Positions 1-6,819 of a stretch of 9,638 nucleotides of DNA are shown here, piece by piece. The stretch covers positions 1 through 9,638 of the forward strand of contig SSGY01000095.1 of NCBI GenBank assembly GCA_008017145.1. The letters run 5' to 3'. Every line of letters begins with the position of its first letter. Positions within the stretch are counted from its first letter, which is position 1. The position numbers were made by a program, and so were the translations under genes. The DNA is from Neisseriales bacterium (GTDB lineage Bacteria > Pseudomonadota > Gammaproteobacteria > Burkholderiales > UBA11063). A model generated the notes under the pieces. The model was not told where the DNA came from and did not search any database. It worked only from the letters and a program-made list of their open reading frames with translations.

Positions 1-606
1 CGAGCTCCATTTAAACAGTTATGGGACGAACATAAAACCGCCATTTGGCAAATGGTCTCATTTGGTTCGTTGCTGGCTAGTTCACTTGCCGTATATACCT
101 TTTTCATGCCAACCTATCTTGCAAATTACTACCATTTCCCAATGAATGAAATTCTCAAATATAACTCTTATTCAATTATAATTTTTATTGTCAGTGCCTT
201 TTTAGCCGGTAAATTTCACTACTTCTTTGGCAAGAGCTTTCTAATTATTAGTGTAATAATATTTAACCTGGTAAATTTTGCGCTATTCACGCACTACTCC
301 TCATTGAGTCTAATGCAAATTGTTGCCTTTCATTACGCAATACTTCTATATATTGGTATTATCTGCGGACGCTTACCTGTACTTTCGGCAAGCTTTTTTC
401 CAGTACAAGTTCGTTACTCAGGTGTCGGTTTAAGTTATAATATATCATTTGGCATTGTAGCCGGACTAACCCAAATGCTGTTATTTGCTGGAATAAAATT
501 AACCGGACTACTCTGGTTACCAGCTATTTATATTTTGTTATTTTCAATTTTTGCGCTAATATTTCTGTTTAAAGTTAGCGCAAAAAAATTAGTTAACTAC
601 TACTAG
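1..606 (+). CDS. MFS transporter, metabolite:H+ symporter (MHS, ProP-like) family, C-terminal part
   Basis: The reading frame is open from base 1, so the gene begins upstream of the window and the Met at base 52 is probably internal. The 201 visible residues contain about six hydrophobic segments, matching helices 7-12 of a 12-helix major facilitator. The motif FFPVQVRYSGVGLSYN (bases 394-441) corresponds to the conserved 'FPxxVRYxGxxxxYN' signature before helix 11 in MHS transporters such as ProP, KgtP and ShiA. An inner-membrane proton symporter for an organic acid, osmolyte or similar small solute is the family expectation; the substrate cannot be read from this half. It ends in TAG at 604-606, inside a 12-bp hairpin. 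fba follows 55 bases later on the same strand, and co-transcription is possible. Family confidence is high; substrate unknown. Confidence 0.85.
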   Translation, partial: RAPFKQLWDEHKTAIWQMVSFGSLLASSLAVYTFFMPTYLANYYHFPMNEILKYNSYSIIIFIVSAFLAGKFHYFFGKSFLIISVIIFNLVNFALFTHYSSLSLMQIVAFHYAILLYIGIICGRLPVLSASFFPVQVRYSGVGLSYNISFGIVAGLTQMLLFAGIKLTGLLWLPAIYILLFSIFALIFLFKVSAKKLVNYY

Positions 607-635
607 ACTTCTTGCATAAGCAAGCAAGAAGTCTA
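604..635 (+). terminator. 12-bp inverted repeat containing the stop codon of the MFS gene
   Basis: Bases 604-615 and 624-635 are perfectly complementary (TAGACTTCTTGC / GCAAGAAGTCTA) around an 8-base loop. The stem starts at the TAG stop. No T-run follows (the next bases are CTCTCAAATTTG), so it is not a standard intrinsic terminator. It could be a weak or Rho-assisted terminator, an mRNA 3'-end stabiliser, or a processing site separating the transporter message from fba. Confidence 0.5.
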
Positions 636-661
636 CTCTCAAATTTGTAAGGAGAATACTG

Positions 662-1699
662 ATGGCTTTAGTAGCACTACGTCAAGTTCTGGATCATGCC
701 GCTGAAAATGGTTATGCTGTACCAGCATTTAATGTCAACAACCTCGAACAAGTTCAAGCAATTATGGAAGCAGCAACGCTTACTAATTCGCCAGTGATTC
801 TCCAAGCATCCGCAGGTGCACGCAAATACGCAGGAGAACATTTTCTACGCCATTTGATTGAGGGAGCTATTGCAGAATACCCTGAAATTCCAGTAGTAAT
901 GCATTTAGATCACGGCTCATCACCGAGCACTTGTTTTCAAGCAATCCAAGCTAACTTCTCCTCAGTAATGATGGATGGATCATTAATGAGTGATGCTAAA
1001 ACACCAAGTAGCTATGAATATAACGTCGAAGTAACGCGTAAAGTTGCTGAAATGGCACACGCAGTGGGCGTTTCGATTGAAGGTGAGCTTGGTTGTCTTG
1101 GTTCATTAGAAACTGGAGAAGGTGATAAAGAAGATGGACATGGTTTTGATGGCAAGCTGGATAAAGAGCAATTATTGACTGACCCCAACCAAGCTAAAGA
1201 TTTTGTCAATGCAACTAATGTTGATGCCTTGGCAATTGCAATTGGTACATCACATGGTGCGTATAAATTTACCCGAAAACCAACAGGTGATATTTTAGCC
1301 ATTGAGCAAGTTAAACGAATTCATCAGGCAATTCCTAACACTCACTTGGTTATGCATGGTTCTAGCTCAGTTCCTCAAGAATGGTTAGCAGTAATTCGTG
1401 AATTTGGTGGCGACTTAAAAGAAACTTATGGTGTACCAGTAGAAGAGATTCAAATTGCAATTAAACATGGTGTACGTAAGATTAACATTGATACCGATAT
1501 TCGCTTGGCAATGACGGGCGCGATTCGCCGCTATATGGCACAAAACCCACAACACTTTGATCCTCGACAGTATCTAAAAGTAGCTAAGGATGCCGCTAAA
1601 CAAATTTGTATTGATCGCTATAATGCTTTCGGTACTAGCGGTAATGCCGATAAAATTAAACCTCTTAAATTAAGTTCTATGGCAAAACTATACGTATAA
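662..1699 (+). CDS. fba: Fructose-bisphosphate aldolase, class II (type B, Calvin-cycle subtype)
   Basis: Cytosolic zinc-dependent aldolase that reversibly splits fructose 1,6-bisphosphate into glyceraldehyde 3-phosphate and dihydroxyacetone phosphate, for glycolysis and gluconeogenesis (and the Calvin cycle where present). At 345 residues it has the usual length of the type-B class II family. Visible signatures are the N-terminal [10 protein letters not shown] (21-30), HLDHG (81-85) with the catalytic Asp83 and zinc ligand His84, SIEGELG (138-144), GTSHGAYKF (195-203) with His198, VMHGSSS (230-236) with His232, and NIDTD (275-279) in the phosphate-binding region. The start is well supported: TAAGGAG lies 7 bases before the ATG at 662. 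A strong hairpin terminator follows the gene. The Neisseria enzyme, as I remember it, is close in length and motifs. Nothing is missing or broken. Confidence 0.97.
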   Translation: MALVALRQVLDHAAENGYAVPAFNVNNLEQVQAIMEAATLTNSPVILQASAGARKYAGEHFLRHLIEGAIAEYPEIPVVMHLDHGSSPSTCFQAIQANFSSVMMDGSLMSDAKTPSSYEYNVEVTRKVAEMAHAVGVSIEGELGCLGSLETGEGDKEDGHGFDGKLDKEQLLTDPNQAKDFVNATNVDALAIAIGTSHGAYKFTRKPTGDILAIEQVKRIHQAIPNTHLVMHGSSSVPQEWLAVIREFGGDLKETYGVPVEEIQIAIKHGVRKINIDTDIRLAMTGAIRRYMAQNPQHFDPRQYLKVAKDAAKQICIDRYNAFGTSGNADKIKPLKLSSMAKLYV

Positions 1700-1725
1700 T
1701 AAACACACCTGTATAGTCTAACTCA

Positions 1726-1763
1726 AAAACCAAACCTCATTTCACAATATGAGGTTTGGTTTT
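1726..1763 (+). terminator. Intrinsic terminator of fba
   Basis: A perfect 15-bp stem (1726-1740 with 1749-1763; core CCAAACCTCAT / ATGAGGTTTGG) encloses an 8-base loop. The stem ends in TTTT and is followed by AT, 26 bases after the fba stop. The opposite strand ends in TTTTTG, so it could work both ways, but no leftward gene ends here. Confidence 0.85.
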
Positions 1764-2022
1764 ATCTATGGTAACTAATTATGTTTACTAGCGTTTCGTT
1801 TCTACGCGTTGAACAATAATCGTCTATAAATTTACAACTAACAAATCTATTTAAGTTACAATATATTGTTTTAATCTGTAGTATCTATTCTAATTAAGTT
1901 TCATTTATCATCAACAAAACTTTCTTATACTATAAGCTTAATTCCTGTAGTGGCAATGATAATAGCCAATTTTTTACATCTAAAACAAATTTAATATTAT
2001 TTTATTTTAAGGGGTTCATCAC
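1764..2022. other. AT-rich intergenic stretch upstream of the small secreted protein gene
   Basis: Together with the terminator this makes a 323-base gap without a gene. I see no credible small ORF or structured RNA family. It holds a 12-bp palindrome (1858-1869), one moderate promoter candidate, a weaker TATACT (1926-1931), and a short hairpin followed by six T (1951-1975). A TAAGGGG ribosome-binding site (2008-2014) lies 8 bases before the next ATG. Confidence 0.6.
1866..1894 (+). promoter_or_regulatory. Candidate sigma-70 promoter for the 2023-2406 gene
   Basis: TTGTTT (1866-1871) and TCTAAT (1889-1894) are separated by exactly 17 bases and match the sigma-70 consensus at 3/6 and 5/6 positions. 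The perfect palindrome ACAATATATTGT (1858-1869) overlaps the -35 element, a typical position for a repressor operator. The predicted leader would be about 120 bases. In DNA this AT-rich such matches arise by chance, so this is only a candidate. TATACT at 1926-1931 is an alternative -10 with a poor -35. Confidence 0.3.
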
Positions 2023-2406
2023 ATGAAAAAATTAGTCTTAGCACTGTTAACCATATCATCAATTAGTGCTTTTGCTGCAACTACAGCATCTTCACCTGTT
2101 GCAAAACAGCAACACAATCTTGACATCAATAAACTAGAGTGCCACTGTGAAAAGCATAAAATGATTTTTGAACTTAAAGATGGTGAAAGTATGACTGAAA
2201 TGTCAAAACACTGTATGATCAATGAAGATAAAAAACAAACTATGGTTAAGTTTTTTGATGATAACTCACAGCAAACTGTAAAATGCCAACTTCATGATAA
2301 TAAATTAATTTTAAAATCATGCCAGCCAGTTAAACATGATCAAAGCAATTACAAAAAAAGTTCAAAAATGAGTGCAAGTGAATATACTACAACCAGCGCA
2401 CATTAA
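2023..2406 (+). CDS. Small secreted cysteine-containing protein of unknown function
   Basis: A 127-residue protein that I do not recognise. It starts with a clear Sec signal peptide: MKK, a hydrophobic core, then AFA, with likely cleavage after Ala18, leaving about 109 mature residues. The mature part has five cysteines (40, 42, 64, 88, 100), the first two as Cys-x-Cys, in a core of about 60 residues (40-100) that looks folded. A Lys/Ser/Thr-rich low-complexity tail follows (about 104-127). Extracytoplasmic disulfides are likely, but the odd number leaves one Cys unpaired, available for a partner, a metal or a dimer. No lipobox is present, so a soluble periplasmic or secreted location is inferred. 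The start is supported by TAAGGGG 8 bases upstream. The gene stands alone between a terminator and a hairpin. No function is assigned. Confidence 0.85.
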   Translation: MKKLVLALLTISSISAFAATTASSPVAKQQHNLDINKLECHCEKHKMIFELKDGESMTEMSKHCMINEDKKQTMVKFFDDNSQQTVKCQLHDNKLILKSCQPVKHDQSNYKKSSKMSASEYTTTSAH

Positions 2407-2418
2407 TTAATCACGCTT

Positions 2419-2445
2419 TGCTGATTTTACAATTTAAAATCAGCA
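2419..2445 (+). terminator. Hairpin downstream of the small secreted protein gene, probable terminator
   Basis: An 11-bp perfect stem (2419-2429 with 2435-2445; TGCTGATTTTA / TAAAATCAGCA) with a 5-base loop lies 12 bases after the TAA stop. No T-run follows, so termination may be inefficient, or the hairpin may protect the 3' end of the message. Confidence 0.55.
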
Positions 2446-2722
2446 TCATAATTATCAAACGCCATAAATTTGAAAATCATAGTTTTATTTTATTCTTGAG
2501 CAACTAATCCGTAGTAATTAAGCAACACCACTACTTCATAGAGTGTAATCATCTAAAATTAATAATATCCATTAAAATCAATTTATTACTTAATTAATAA
2601 AGAATCTTTTTAAAATTTTAATAAATTAAGTAGAGATAATTTCAAACAACACAGATAGAAACGTTACATATAATGATAAAATACGTCATTGCTATGTTAT
2701 ATAATATATAAGGTACTAAAAA
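2446..2722. other. AT-rich intergenic stretch upstream of the outer-membrane protein gene
   Basis: With the preceding hairpin this forms a 316-base gap without a gene. I see no convincing small ORF. There is a 9-bp inverted repeat with a long AT-only spacer (TACTTAATT at 2587-2595, AATTAAGTA at 2624-2632), which such composition gives easily by chance. Two TATAAT hexamers lie near the downstream gene. The rest is featureless AT-rich DNA. Confidence 0.5.
2669..2705 (+). promoter_or_regulatory. Candidate -10 elements for the outer-membrane protein gene
   Basis: Two exact TATAAT hexamers occur at 2669-2674 and 2700-2705. The first would give a leader of about 40 bases and is more plausible. The second would start transcription almost on top of the ribosome-binding site (AAGG at 2710-2713). 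A TATATA overlapping the second has an upstream TG (2695-2696), as in an extended -10. No good -35 is seen for any of them. Confidence 0.35.
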
Positions 2723-3286
2723 ATGAAAAAAATATTAGGCTTACTCCTATCTATTACTTTGGCTTCAGCGTTTGCTGATTCGACAACCGATACAACAGAT
2801 GCAGCAAGCGCACTGCCTGTTTATATCAACGTTAATACTGGTATCGCCAAACTTTATAATCTGCCAACAGGTGAATGGATTGGAAATATCAATGCTGGGT
2901 ATAACTTCAATTCTTATTTTGCATTAGAAGGTGGTTATAATTTAATAGCAGGCTCAGAATATGGTGTCACAACAACAACTAATATTCTTGATGTTGCCGC
3001 TAAAGGAACTTTACCATTATCCGATATTTTTTCACTTTATGGACGTGCCGGACTAGGCTATGGAATGAATGGCTGGAGTGGAACCGTAAATTACTCTCCG
3101 ACTTGCTCATTATGCGATACAGGTGTGAACTCCAACTATGGTCTTGCCTTGGTTGGTCTAGGAGTTTCATTTAGCTTCGACAAACATTTTGACTTACGTG
3201 TGGAAGATACCGCTTACATACCATTCAGCAATACATACACAGGCAGTATAAATGCAGTAACTGGTGGTGTGCAATATAATTTCTAA
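2723..3286 (+). CDS. Small outer-membrane beta-barrel protein (OmpA-like/OmpX-type porin fold)
   Basis: A 187-residue exported protein. The signal peptide (MKK, Leu-rich core, SAFA) is probably cut after Ala18. The mature chain alternates polar and hydrophobic residues with many Gly, Tyr and Asn, as in eight-stranded barrels: for example NINAGYNF (55-62), FALEGGYNL (66-74), SLYGRAGLGYGMNGW (104-118) and YGLALVGLGVSFSF (139-152). The last residues, GGVQYNF, give the terminal-Phe beta-signal read by the BAM assembly machinery. After the signal peptide a Thr/Asp/Ala-rich linker (19-30) precedes the barrel. Cys128 and Cys131 form a Cys-x-x-Cys pair in a predicted surface loop, which is unusual for small porins. 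It is probably monocistronic, ending before the convergent terminator at 3321. It may be structural, an adhesin, or a virulence or antigen protein; the sequence does not tell. Confidence 0.85.
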   Translation: MKKILGLLLSITLASAFADSTTDTTDAASALPVYINVNTGIAKLYNLPTGEWIGNINAGYNFNSYFALEGGYNLIAGSEYGVTTTTNILDVAAKGTLPLSDIFSLYGRAGLGYGMNGWSGTVNYSPTCSLCDTGVNSNYGLALVGLGVSFSFDKHFDLRVEDTAYIPFSNTYTGSINAVTGGVQYNF

Positions 3287-3320
3287 TTTATTAACAAACT
3301 CCAAAATTTACAATTTCACC

Positions 3321-3358
3321 ATTGCAAAAGCCCCTCACTATATAGGGGCTTCTGCAAT
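3321..3358. terminator. Bidirectional intrinsic terminator between convergent genes
   Basis: A GC-rich 8-bp stem (AAGCCCCT 3328-3335 with AGGGGCTT 3344-3351) has an 8-base loop. After one A/C mismatch it is extended by 6 more pairs (3321-3326 with 3353-3358). It sits between the rightward outer-membrane gene and the leftward rnr. The leftward reading gives GGGGCTTTTG with a T-run; the rightward arm gives CTTCTGCAATTTG. It probably serves both transcripts. Confidence 0.85.
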
Positions 3359-3370
3359 TTGAACGGGTCT

Positions 3371-5473
3371 TTATTCCACCAATTCAACTAACTCCAAATC
3401 AATAAACAAGCGATCCATATCAACATTGGCAATAATCACATCCAGTTCCTGCCCTGCCACATATTTAAAGCCACTATTTTTCCCCATTAGCGAATGACGT
3501 TTTTCATCAAAAACATAATAGTCGCCACCAAGTTCAGTCACATGAATCAAACCATCAATCAAAAGCTCAGGAATACTGACAAATAGACCAAAACTAACGA
3601 CGCTAGTAACAATTCCATGATACTGATTACCCACATGAGTTTGCGCATATTTGCACTTGTAATACGAATCAACTTTACGCTCCAGCTCTTCTGCACGGCG
3701 TTCGCAGAAAGAAGTCTGTTCACCCATCATTTCAATCGAATGGATATAGCCATAAGTTTTTTGGTGAATTACCGCTTTACAGGCACGATGTACTAATAAA
3801 TCTGGATAACGGCGAATTGGTGAAGTGAAATGTAAATAACGTTCATAAGCTAAGCCAAAATGTCCGATGTTTTTCGGTGCGTATTCCGCCAACTGCATCG
3901 AGCGTAAAATAGTTTGCTGAATAATGTGATTATTTGGTTTATCTTTAATTCGCTCAACCAAACTTTGATAGTCCTTAGGACGCACATTTTCTTGCGTAAC
4001 ATCAAAGGTAACTGCGATTGAATCAAGATAAGATTTAAGCGCGCTAAATTTTTTCTCACTCGGACGATCATGATTACGGTAAAGGGTTGCATGATTATTT
4101 TTATTTAAAAAATCAGCTACCGATACATTGGCTGCCAACATACATTCTTCAATTAGCTTATGCGAATCCATCCGATCACGCGGTTTCAAACCGCTAACAT
4201 TGCCCTTATCATCAAATTCAAAATAAGGCTCACTACCTTCAAAATCAATTGCACCACGTTTTTTACGTGCAAGTGACAATGCATGATAGACTGCATTTAA
4301 CGAAGAGATGCTTGCTTTAATATCTTCAGGAATCGGTGCTTTATTATCTAACCAAGTTTGTACCTGATTGTAGGTTAAACGGTAATGTGAATGAATAATC
4401 GCATTATCCACACCATAATCGGTAATTTGTCCTTCAGGAGAAACCTCCATATGACAAACCATGACTAAACGATCTACATTAGGATTTAGCGAACAAAGTC
4501 CATTAGATAGCTTTTCTGGCAACATCGGCACTACTCGTCGCGGAAAATAGATAGAAGTTCCACGTCCGAATGCATCGTCATCCAAATGTGAGCCGTGTTT
4601 AACGTAATGCGCTACATCAGCAATTGCAACCGATAAAGTAAAGCTGCCATCAGGATTGGTTTCACAATAAACCGCATCATCAAAGTCGCGGGCATCTTCG
4701 CCATCAATCGTTACAAATGCCAGTTTACGCAAGTCTTCACGTCCAACCATTTCATTTTCGAAAAGTTTTTCTGGAAGCTTGTCAACATATTTTTCAGTTT
4801 CTTCGCTAAACTCCAAAGGTACGTTAGCTTCAATTAAAACCCGATTTACAAAAACTGCATCATCACCAATTTTACCAATTGAATTAACTAATTTAACTTT
4901 AAAATAAGCATGTTCAGCAGTTGGGTATTGACTAACCACAGCATTATAAATTTCATCAGTTTCAACTGTTTGATGAATACCATCGATAATTACTGGATAA
5001 TTCCCTAGCTTAACATTGTCACTAACTAAATAGTATTTGTCTTTGTATTGTTCTACATGTCCAACAATATTTTTAATTTTATGCTGAATAACTTCACGTA
5101 CAACACCTTGAATTTTACCAGTTTTATCAAGTCCATCGTCCATAACGGCAACTTCATCACCATCAATAGCAAAGTTATCAGAACCGGGATGAATTATAAT
5201 TAGTTCTTTAGTTTTTAGATCAACCGCAACACCACCCCGCCCCTCTTTATTGGCTTGGTAACGGCATAAACGAGCGGATTTAGTTAGGCTAACTACATTA
5301 TCTTCGGCAATTTTAAGTTCTTTTTGGCTTGCCATTTTTTTAAGCAATTTTTTAAAATCAGCTTCTTCAGCTTTGGAAACTGCTAAGTGATATTGCAATT
5401 CGTGTACCGACAAACGCTTATGTTTCAACAACAGCGCAATAATATCTACCGGTAACGGTAATTTTTTAGTCAT
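3371..5473 (-). CDS. rnr: Ribonuclease R (RNB-family 3'-5' exoribonuclease)
   Basis: A processive hydrolytic 3'-5' exoribonuclease that degrades structured RNA, with roles in mRNA, rRNA and tmRNA-linked turnover. Order along its 700 residues: an N-terminal helix-turn-helix domain (about 8-60), cold-shock/OB domains (about 65-210), the RNB catalytic domain (about 245-570), and a C-terminal S1 domain (about 612-697). The metal-binding aspartates are seen in TIDGEDARDFDDA (255-267): Asp257, Asp263, Asp265 and Asp266, matching Asp272/278/280/281 of E. coli RNase R. HFTSPIRRYPDLLVHR (548-563) is the other RNB hallmark. The helix-turn-helix domain favours RNase R over RNase II. It is shorter than the 813-residue E. 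coli protein and stops just after S1, lacking the Lys-rich tail. The start lies 3 bases after the folD stop with only a weak GAAAG upstream, suggesting translational coupling. Confidence 0.97.
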   Translation of the reverse strand: MTKKLPLPVDIIALLLKHKRLSVHELQYHLAVSKAEEADFKKLLKKMASQKELKIAEDNVVSLTKSARLCRYQANKEGRGGVAVDLKTKELIIIHPGSDNFAIDGDEVAVMDDGLDKTGKIQGVVREVIQHKIKNIVGHVEQYKDKYYLVSDNVKLGNYPVIIDGIHQTVETDEIYNAVVSQYPTAEHAYFKVKLVNSIGKIGDDAVFVNRVLIEANVPLEFSEETEKYVDKLPEKLFENEMVGREDLRKLAFVTIDGEDARDFDDAVYCETNPDGSFTLSVAIADVAHYVKHGSHLDDDAFGRGTSIYFPRRVVPMLPEKLSNGLCSLNPNVDRLVMVCHMEVSPEGQITDYGVDNAIIHSHYRLTYNQVQTWLDNKAPIPEDIKASISSLNAVYHALSLARKKRGAIDFEGSEPYFEFDDKGNVSGLKPRDRMDSHKLIEECMLAANVSVADFLNKNNHATLYRNHDRPSEKKFSALKSYLDSIAVTFDVTQENVRPKDYQSLVERIKDKPNNHIIQQTILRSMQLAEYAPKNIGHFGLAYERYLHFTSPIRRYPDLLVHRACKAVIHQKTYGYIHSIEMMGEQTSFCERRAEELERKVDSYYKCKYAQTHVGNQYHGIVTSVVSFGLFVSIPELLIDGLIHVTELGGDYYVFDEKRHSLMGKNSGFKYVAGQELDVIIANVDMDRLFIDLELVELVE

Positions 5474-5476
5474 AAA

Positions 5477-6349
5477 TTAACTTTCTTTAGTGCTATTTAA
5501 AGCATAACAACGCAATGTATTGCGAAGTAACATGGCAATAGTCATCGGACCCACGCCACCAGGTACTGGAGTAATATACTTAACTTTACTTAATGCCGCA
5601 TCAAAATCAATATCGCCACATAATTTACCATCATCCAGACGATTAATTCCAACATCAATGGCAATTGTACCTTCTTTAAGCCACTCACCTTTAACAAACC
5701 CTGGTTTGCCAATTGCAGCAACCAAGATGTCCGCAGTCGCGATTAGCTCGGCAACATTGCGGGTTTTGCTATTACACATCGTAACCGTTGCACCACGATT
5801 CATTAGTTCAAGCGCCATTGGACGCCCAACAATATTCGAAGTACCTAAGATAACCGCTTGTTTACCATGATAATTAACTTTCAAGCTATCAAGCATATAC
5901 ATCACACCATGCGGTGTACATGGACTAATGTTGGGATCACGAAGCGCCAAAGAACCCATATTGTAACGATGAAAACCATCGACATCTTTATTGGGTAAAA
6001 TTGTATCAATCACGAGTTTACTATCCAAATGAGCAGGTAACGGTAACTGTACCAAAAGCCCATCAACTGTATAATCGTGGTTTAACTGATTGATTAAAGC
6101 TAGGAGCTCCTCTTGAGTAGTTTCAGCAGGCAAAACGTACTCCAGCGATTTAATTCCAACTTTAGCACAAGCATTCTTCTTATTTCTTACATAAACTTGT
6201 GAGGCAGGATCATTACCGACCAAAATCACCGCCAAAGCAGGTTGACGCTGTTGATTAAGCCGAATTTCTTCTACACGTTCACTGATATCATCTAAAATTT
6301 CCTGAGATAATGCTTTACCACTAATTAATTTGTTATTTGATTTTTCCAT
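5477..6349 (-). CDS. folD: Bifunctional methylenetetrahydrofolate dehydrogenase / methenyltetrahydrofolate cyclohydrolase
   Basis: A cytosolic enzyme that interconverts 5,10-methylene-, 5,10-methenyl- and 10-formyl-tetrahydrofolate, normally with NADP, feeding purine and formyl-Met synthesis. At 290 residues it has the usual FolD length. The catalytic domain shows VGNDPASQVYVRNKKNAC (44-61) with Tyr53 and the catalytic Lys57, GLLVQLPLP (97-105) with Gln101, and NKDVDGFH (120-127) with Asp124; E. coli counterparts are Tyr50, Lys54, Gln98 and Asp121. The Rossmann cofactor domain carries ILGTSNIVGRPMALELM (167-183), and the C-terminus has TPVPGGVGPMTIAMLL (260-275). The ATG lies 3 bases after the stop of the DUF1841 gene, with TAAGGA 7-8 bases upstream inside that gene. 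It is the middle gene of a three-gene operon. All key residues are present. Confidence 0.97.
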   Translation of the reverse strand: MEKSNNKLISGKALSQEILDDISERVEEIRLNQQRQPALAVILVGNDPASQVYVRNKKNACAKVGIKSLEYVLPAETTQEELLALINQLNHDYTVDGLLVQLPLPAHLDSKLVIDTILPNKDVDGFHRYNMGSLALRDPNISPCTPHGVMYMLDSLKVNYHGKQAVILGTSNIVGRPMALELMNRGATVTMCNSKTRNVAELIATADILVAAIGKPGFVKGEWLKEGTIAIDVGINRLDDGKLCGDIDFDAALSKVKYITPVPGGVGPMTIAMLLRNTLRCYALNSTKES

Positions 6350-6352
6350 CTA

Positions 6353-6787
6353 TTATTCCTTACCTAATTTTCCACGTAAACATTGCAAGTATACTTGCGG
6401 ATCTGGTTGCATATTATTATGTTGTGACTGCCAAATCATTTCACCTAAACAATCTATTACCTGATGCTGAGCTTCATGCTCATTTCCATATTTAACACAT
6501 AATTCTAAATATAATTCTTTCAACCCAAATGGCTGATTGATTGATAGTTGCTCTAATATTGACAAGTGCATACTAAGATGCAAAAAAGGATTAGTTTCCC
6601 CAGCCTCAGGCAGCCAGCTATAGCCAAAATATTTATCTCGATTATTTAAAACCTGATGGTATTCAGAATGCTCTAAAATAACACTATACGCGATTTTTTC
6701 TAAATCGGTTAAAACAGCATGTCCAACTCCTTTTTCATAGGTCGTAAAAAAGAAATTGCGCACATCATTAACACTTGGATTAAACAT
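6353..6787 (-). CDS. DUF1841 family protein
   Basis: A 144-residue cytosolic protein matching the DUF1841 family as I remember it: the N-terminal MFNPS start, the central TNPFLHLSMHLSILEQ (65-80) and SINQPFGL (82-89), and HEAQHQVIDCLGEMIW (104-119). The family has no established function that I know of. It looks all-helical. Two His-x3-His motifs (His70/His74 and His104/His108), each in a predicted helix, could build a metal site; this is inference. No signal peptide or membrane helix is seen. It is first gene of the DUF1841-folD-rnr operon, 3 bases from folD. The start is supported by AGGAA 5 bases before the ATG and a clear promoter just upstream. A link to folate metabolism or RNA decay is suggested only by the neighbourhood. 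Confidence 0.9.
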   Translation of the reverse strand: MFNPSVNDVRNFFFTTYEKGVGHAVLTDLEKIAYSVILEHSEYHQVLNNRDKYFGYSWLPEAGETNPFLHLSMHLSILEQLSINQPFGLKELYLELCVKYGNEHEAQHQVIDCLGEMIWQSQHNNMQPDPQVYLQCLRGKLGKE

Positions 6788-6803
6788 ATAAATTCCTGAA
6801 TAA

Positions 6804-6815
6804 CTCTCTTGAGAG
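6804..6815. promoter_or_regulatory. 12-bp palindrome at the expected transcription start, possible operator
   Basis: CTCTCTTGAGAG on the plus strand is a palindrome with 5-bp arms and a TT/AA centre. It starts 5 bases downstream of the -10 hexamer, covering the predicted +1. That is a common position for repressor binding. As RNA it would be only a very small hairpin, so a DNA site is more likely if it is functional. Confidence 0.3.
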
Positions 6816-6819
6816 CGCC

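Noticed and set aside
52..606. ATG at 52 as the true start of the transporter gene
   Set aside because: The same frame is open to base 1 with MHS-like sequence before the Met, and only half the usual twelve helices are visible, so the gene is cut by the window edge.
637..655. Possible pairing of TCTC (637-640) with GAGA (652-655) that would hide the fba ribosome-binding site
   Set aside because: Only 4 bp across an 11-base loop, too weak to support a riboswitch or RNA thermometer.
1012..1302. 96-residue reading frame on the minus strand inside fba
   Set aside because: It lies wholly within a conserved gene with all motifs intact. The translation is Ser/Pro-rich without a domain, as expected of an antisense shadow.
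2587..2632. 9-bp inverted repeat with a 28-base spacer
   Set aside because: Arms and spacer are nearly all A/T in an AT-rich region, so chance pairing is likely; no terminator or operator context.
2023..3286. The two exported proteins as tandem duplicates
   Set aside because: Only the signal peptides look alike (MKK start, SAFA cleavage region), which is ordinary. The mature parts differ completely: a Cys-containing soluble protein versus a beta-barrel.
5520..5870. 116-residue plus-strand frame inside folD
   Set aside because: Antisense shadow of a complete FolD; no separate promoter or ribosome-binding site seen.
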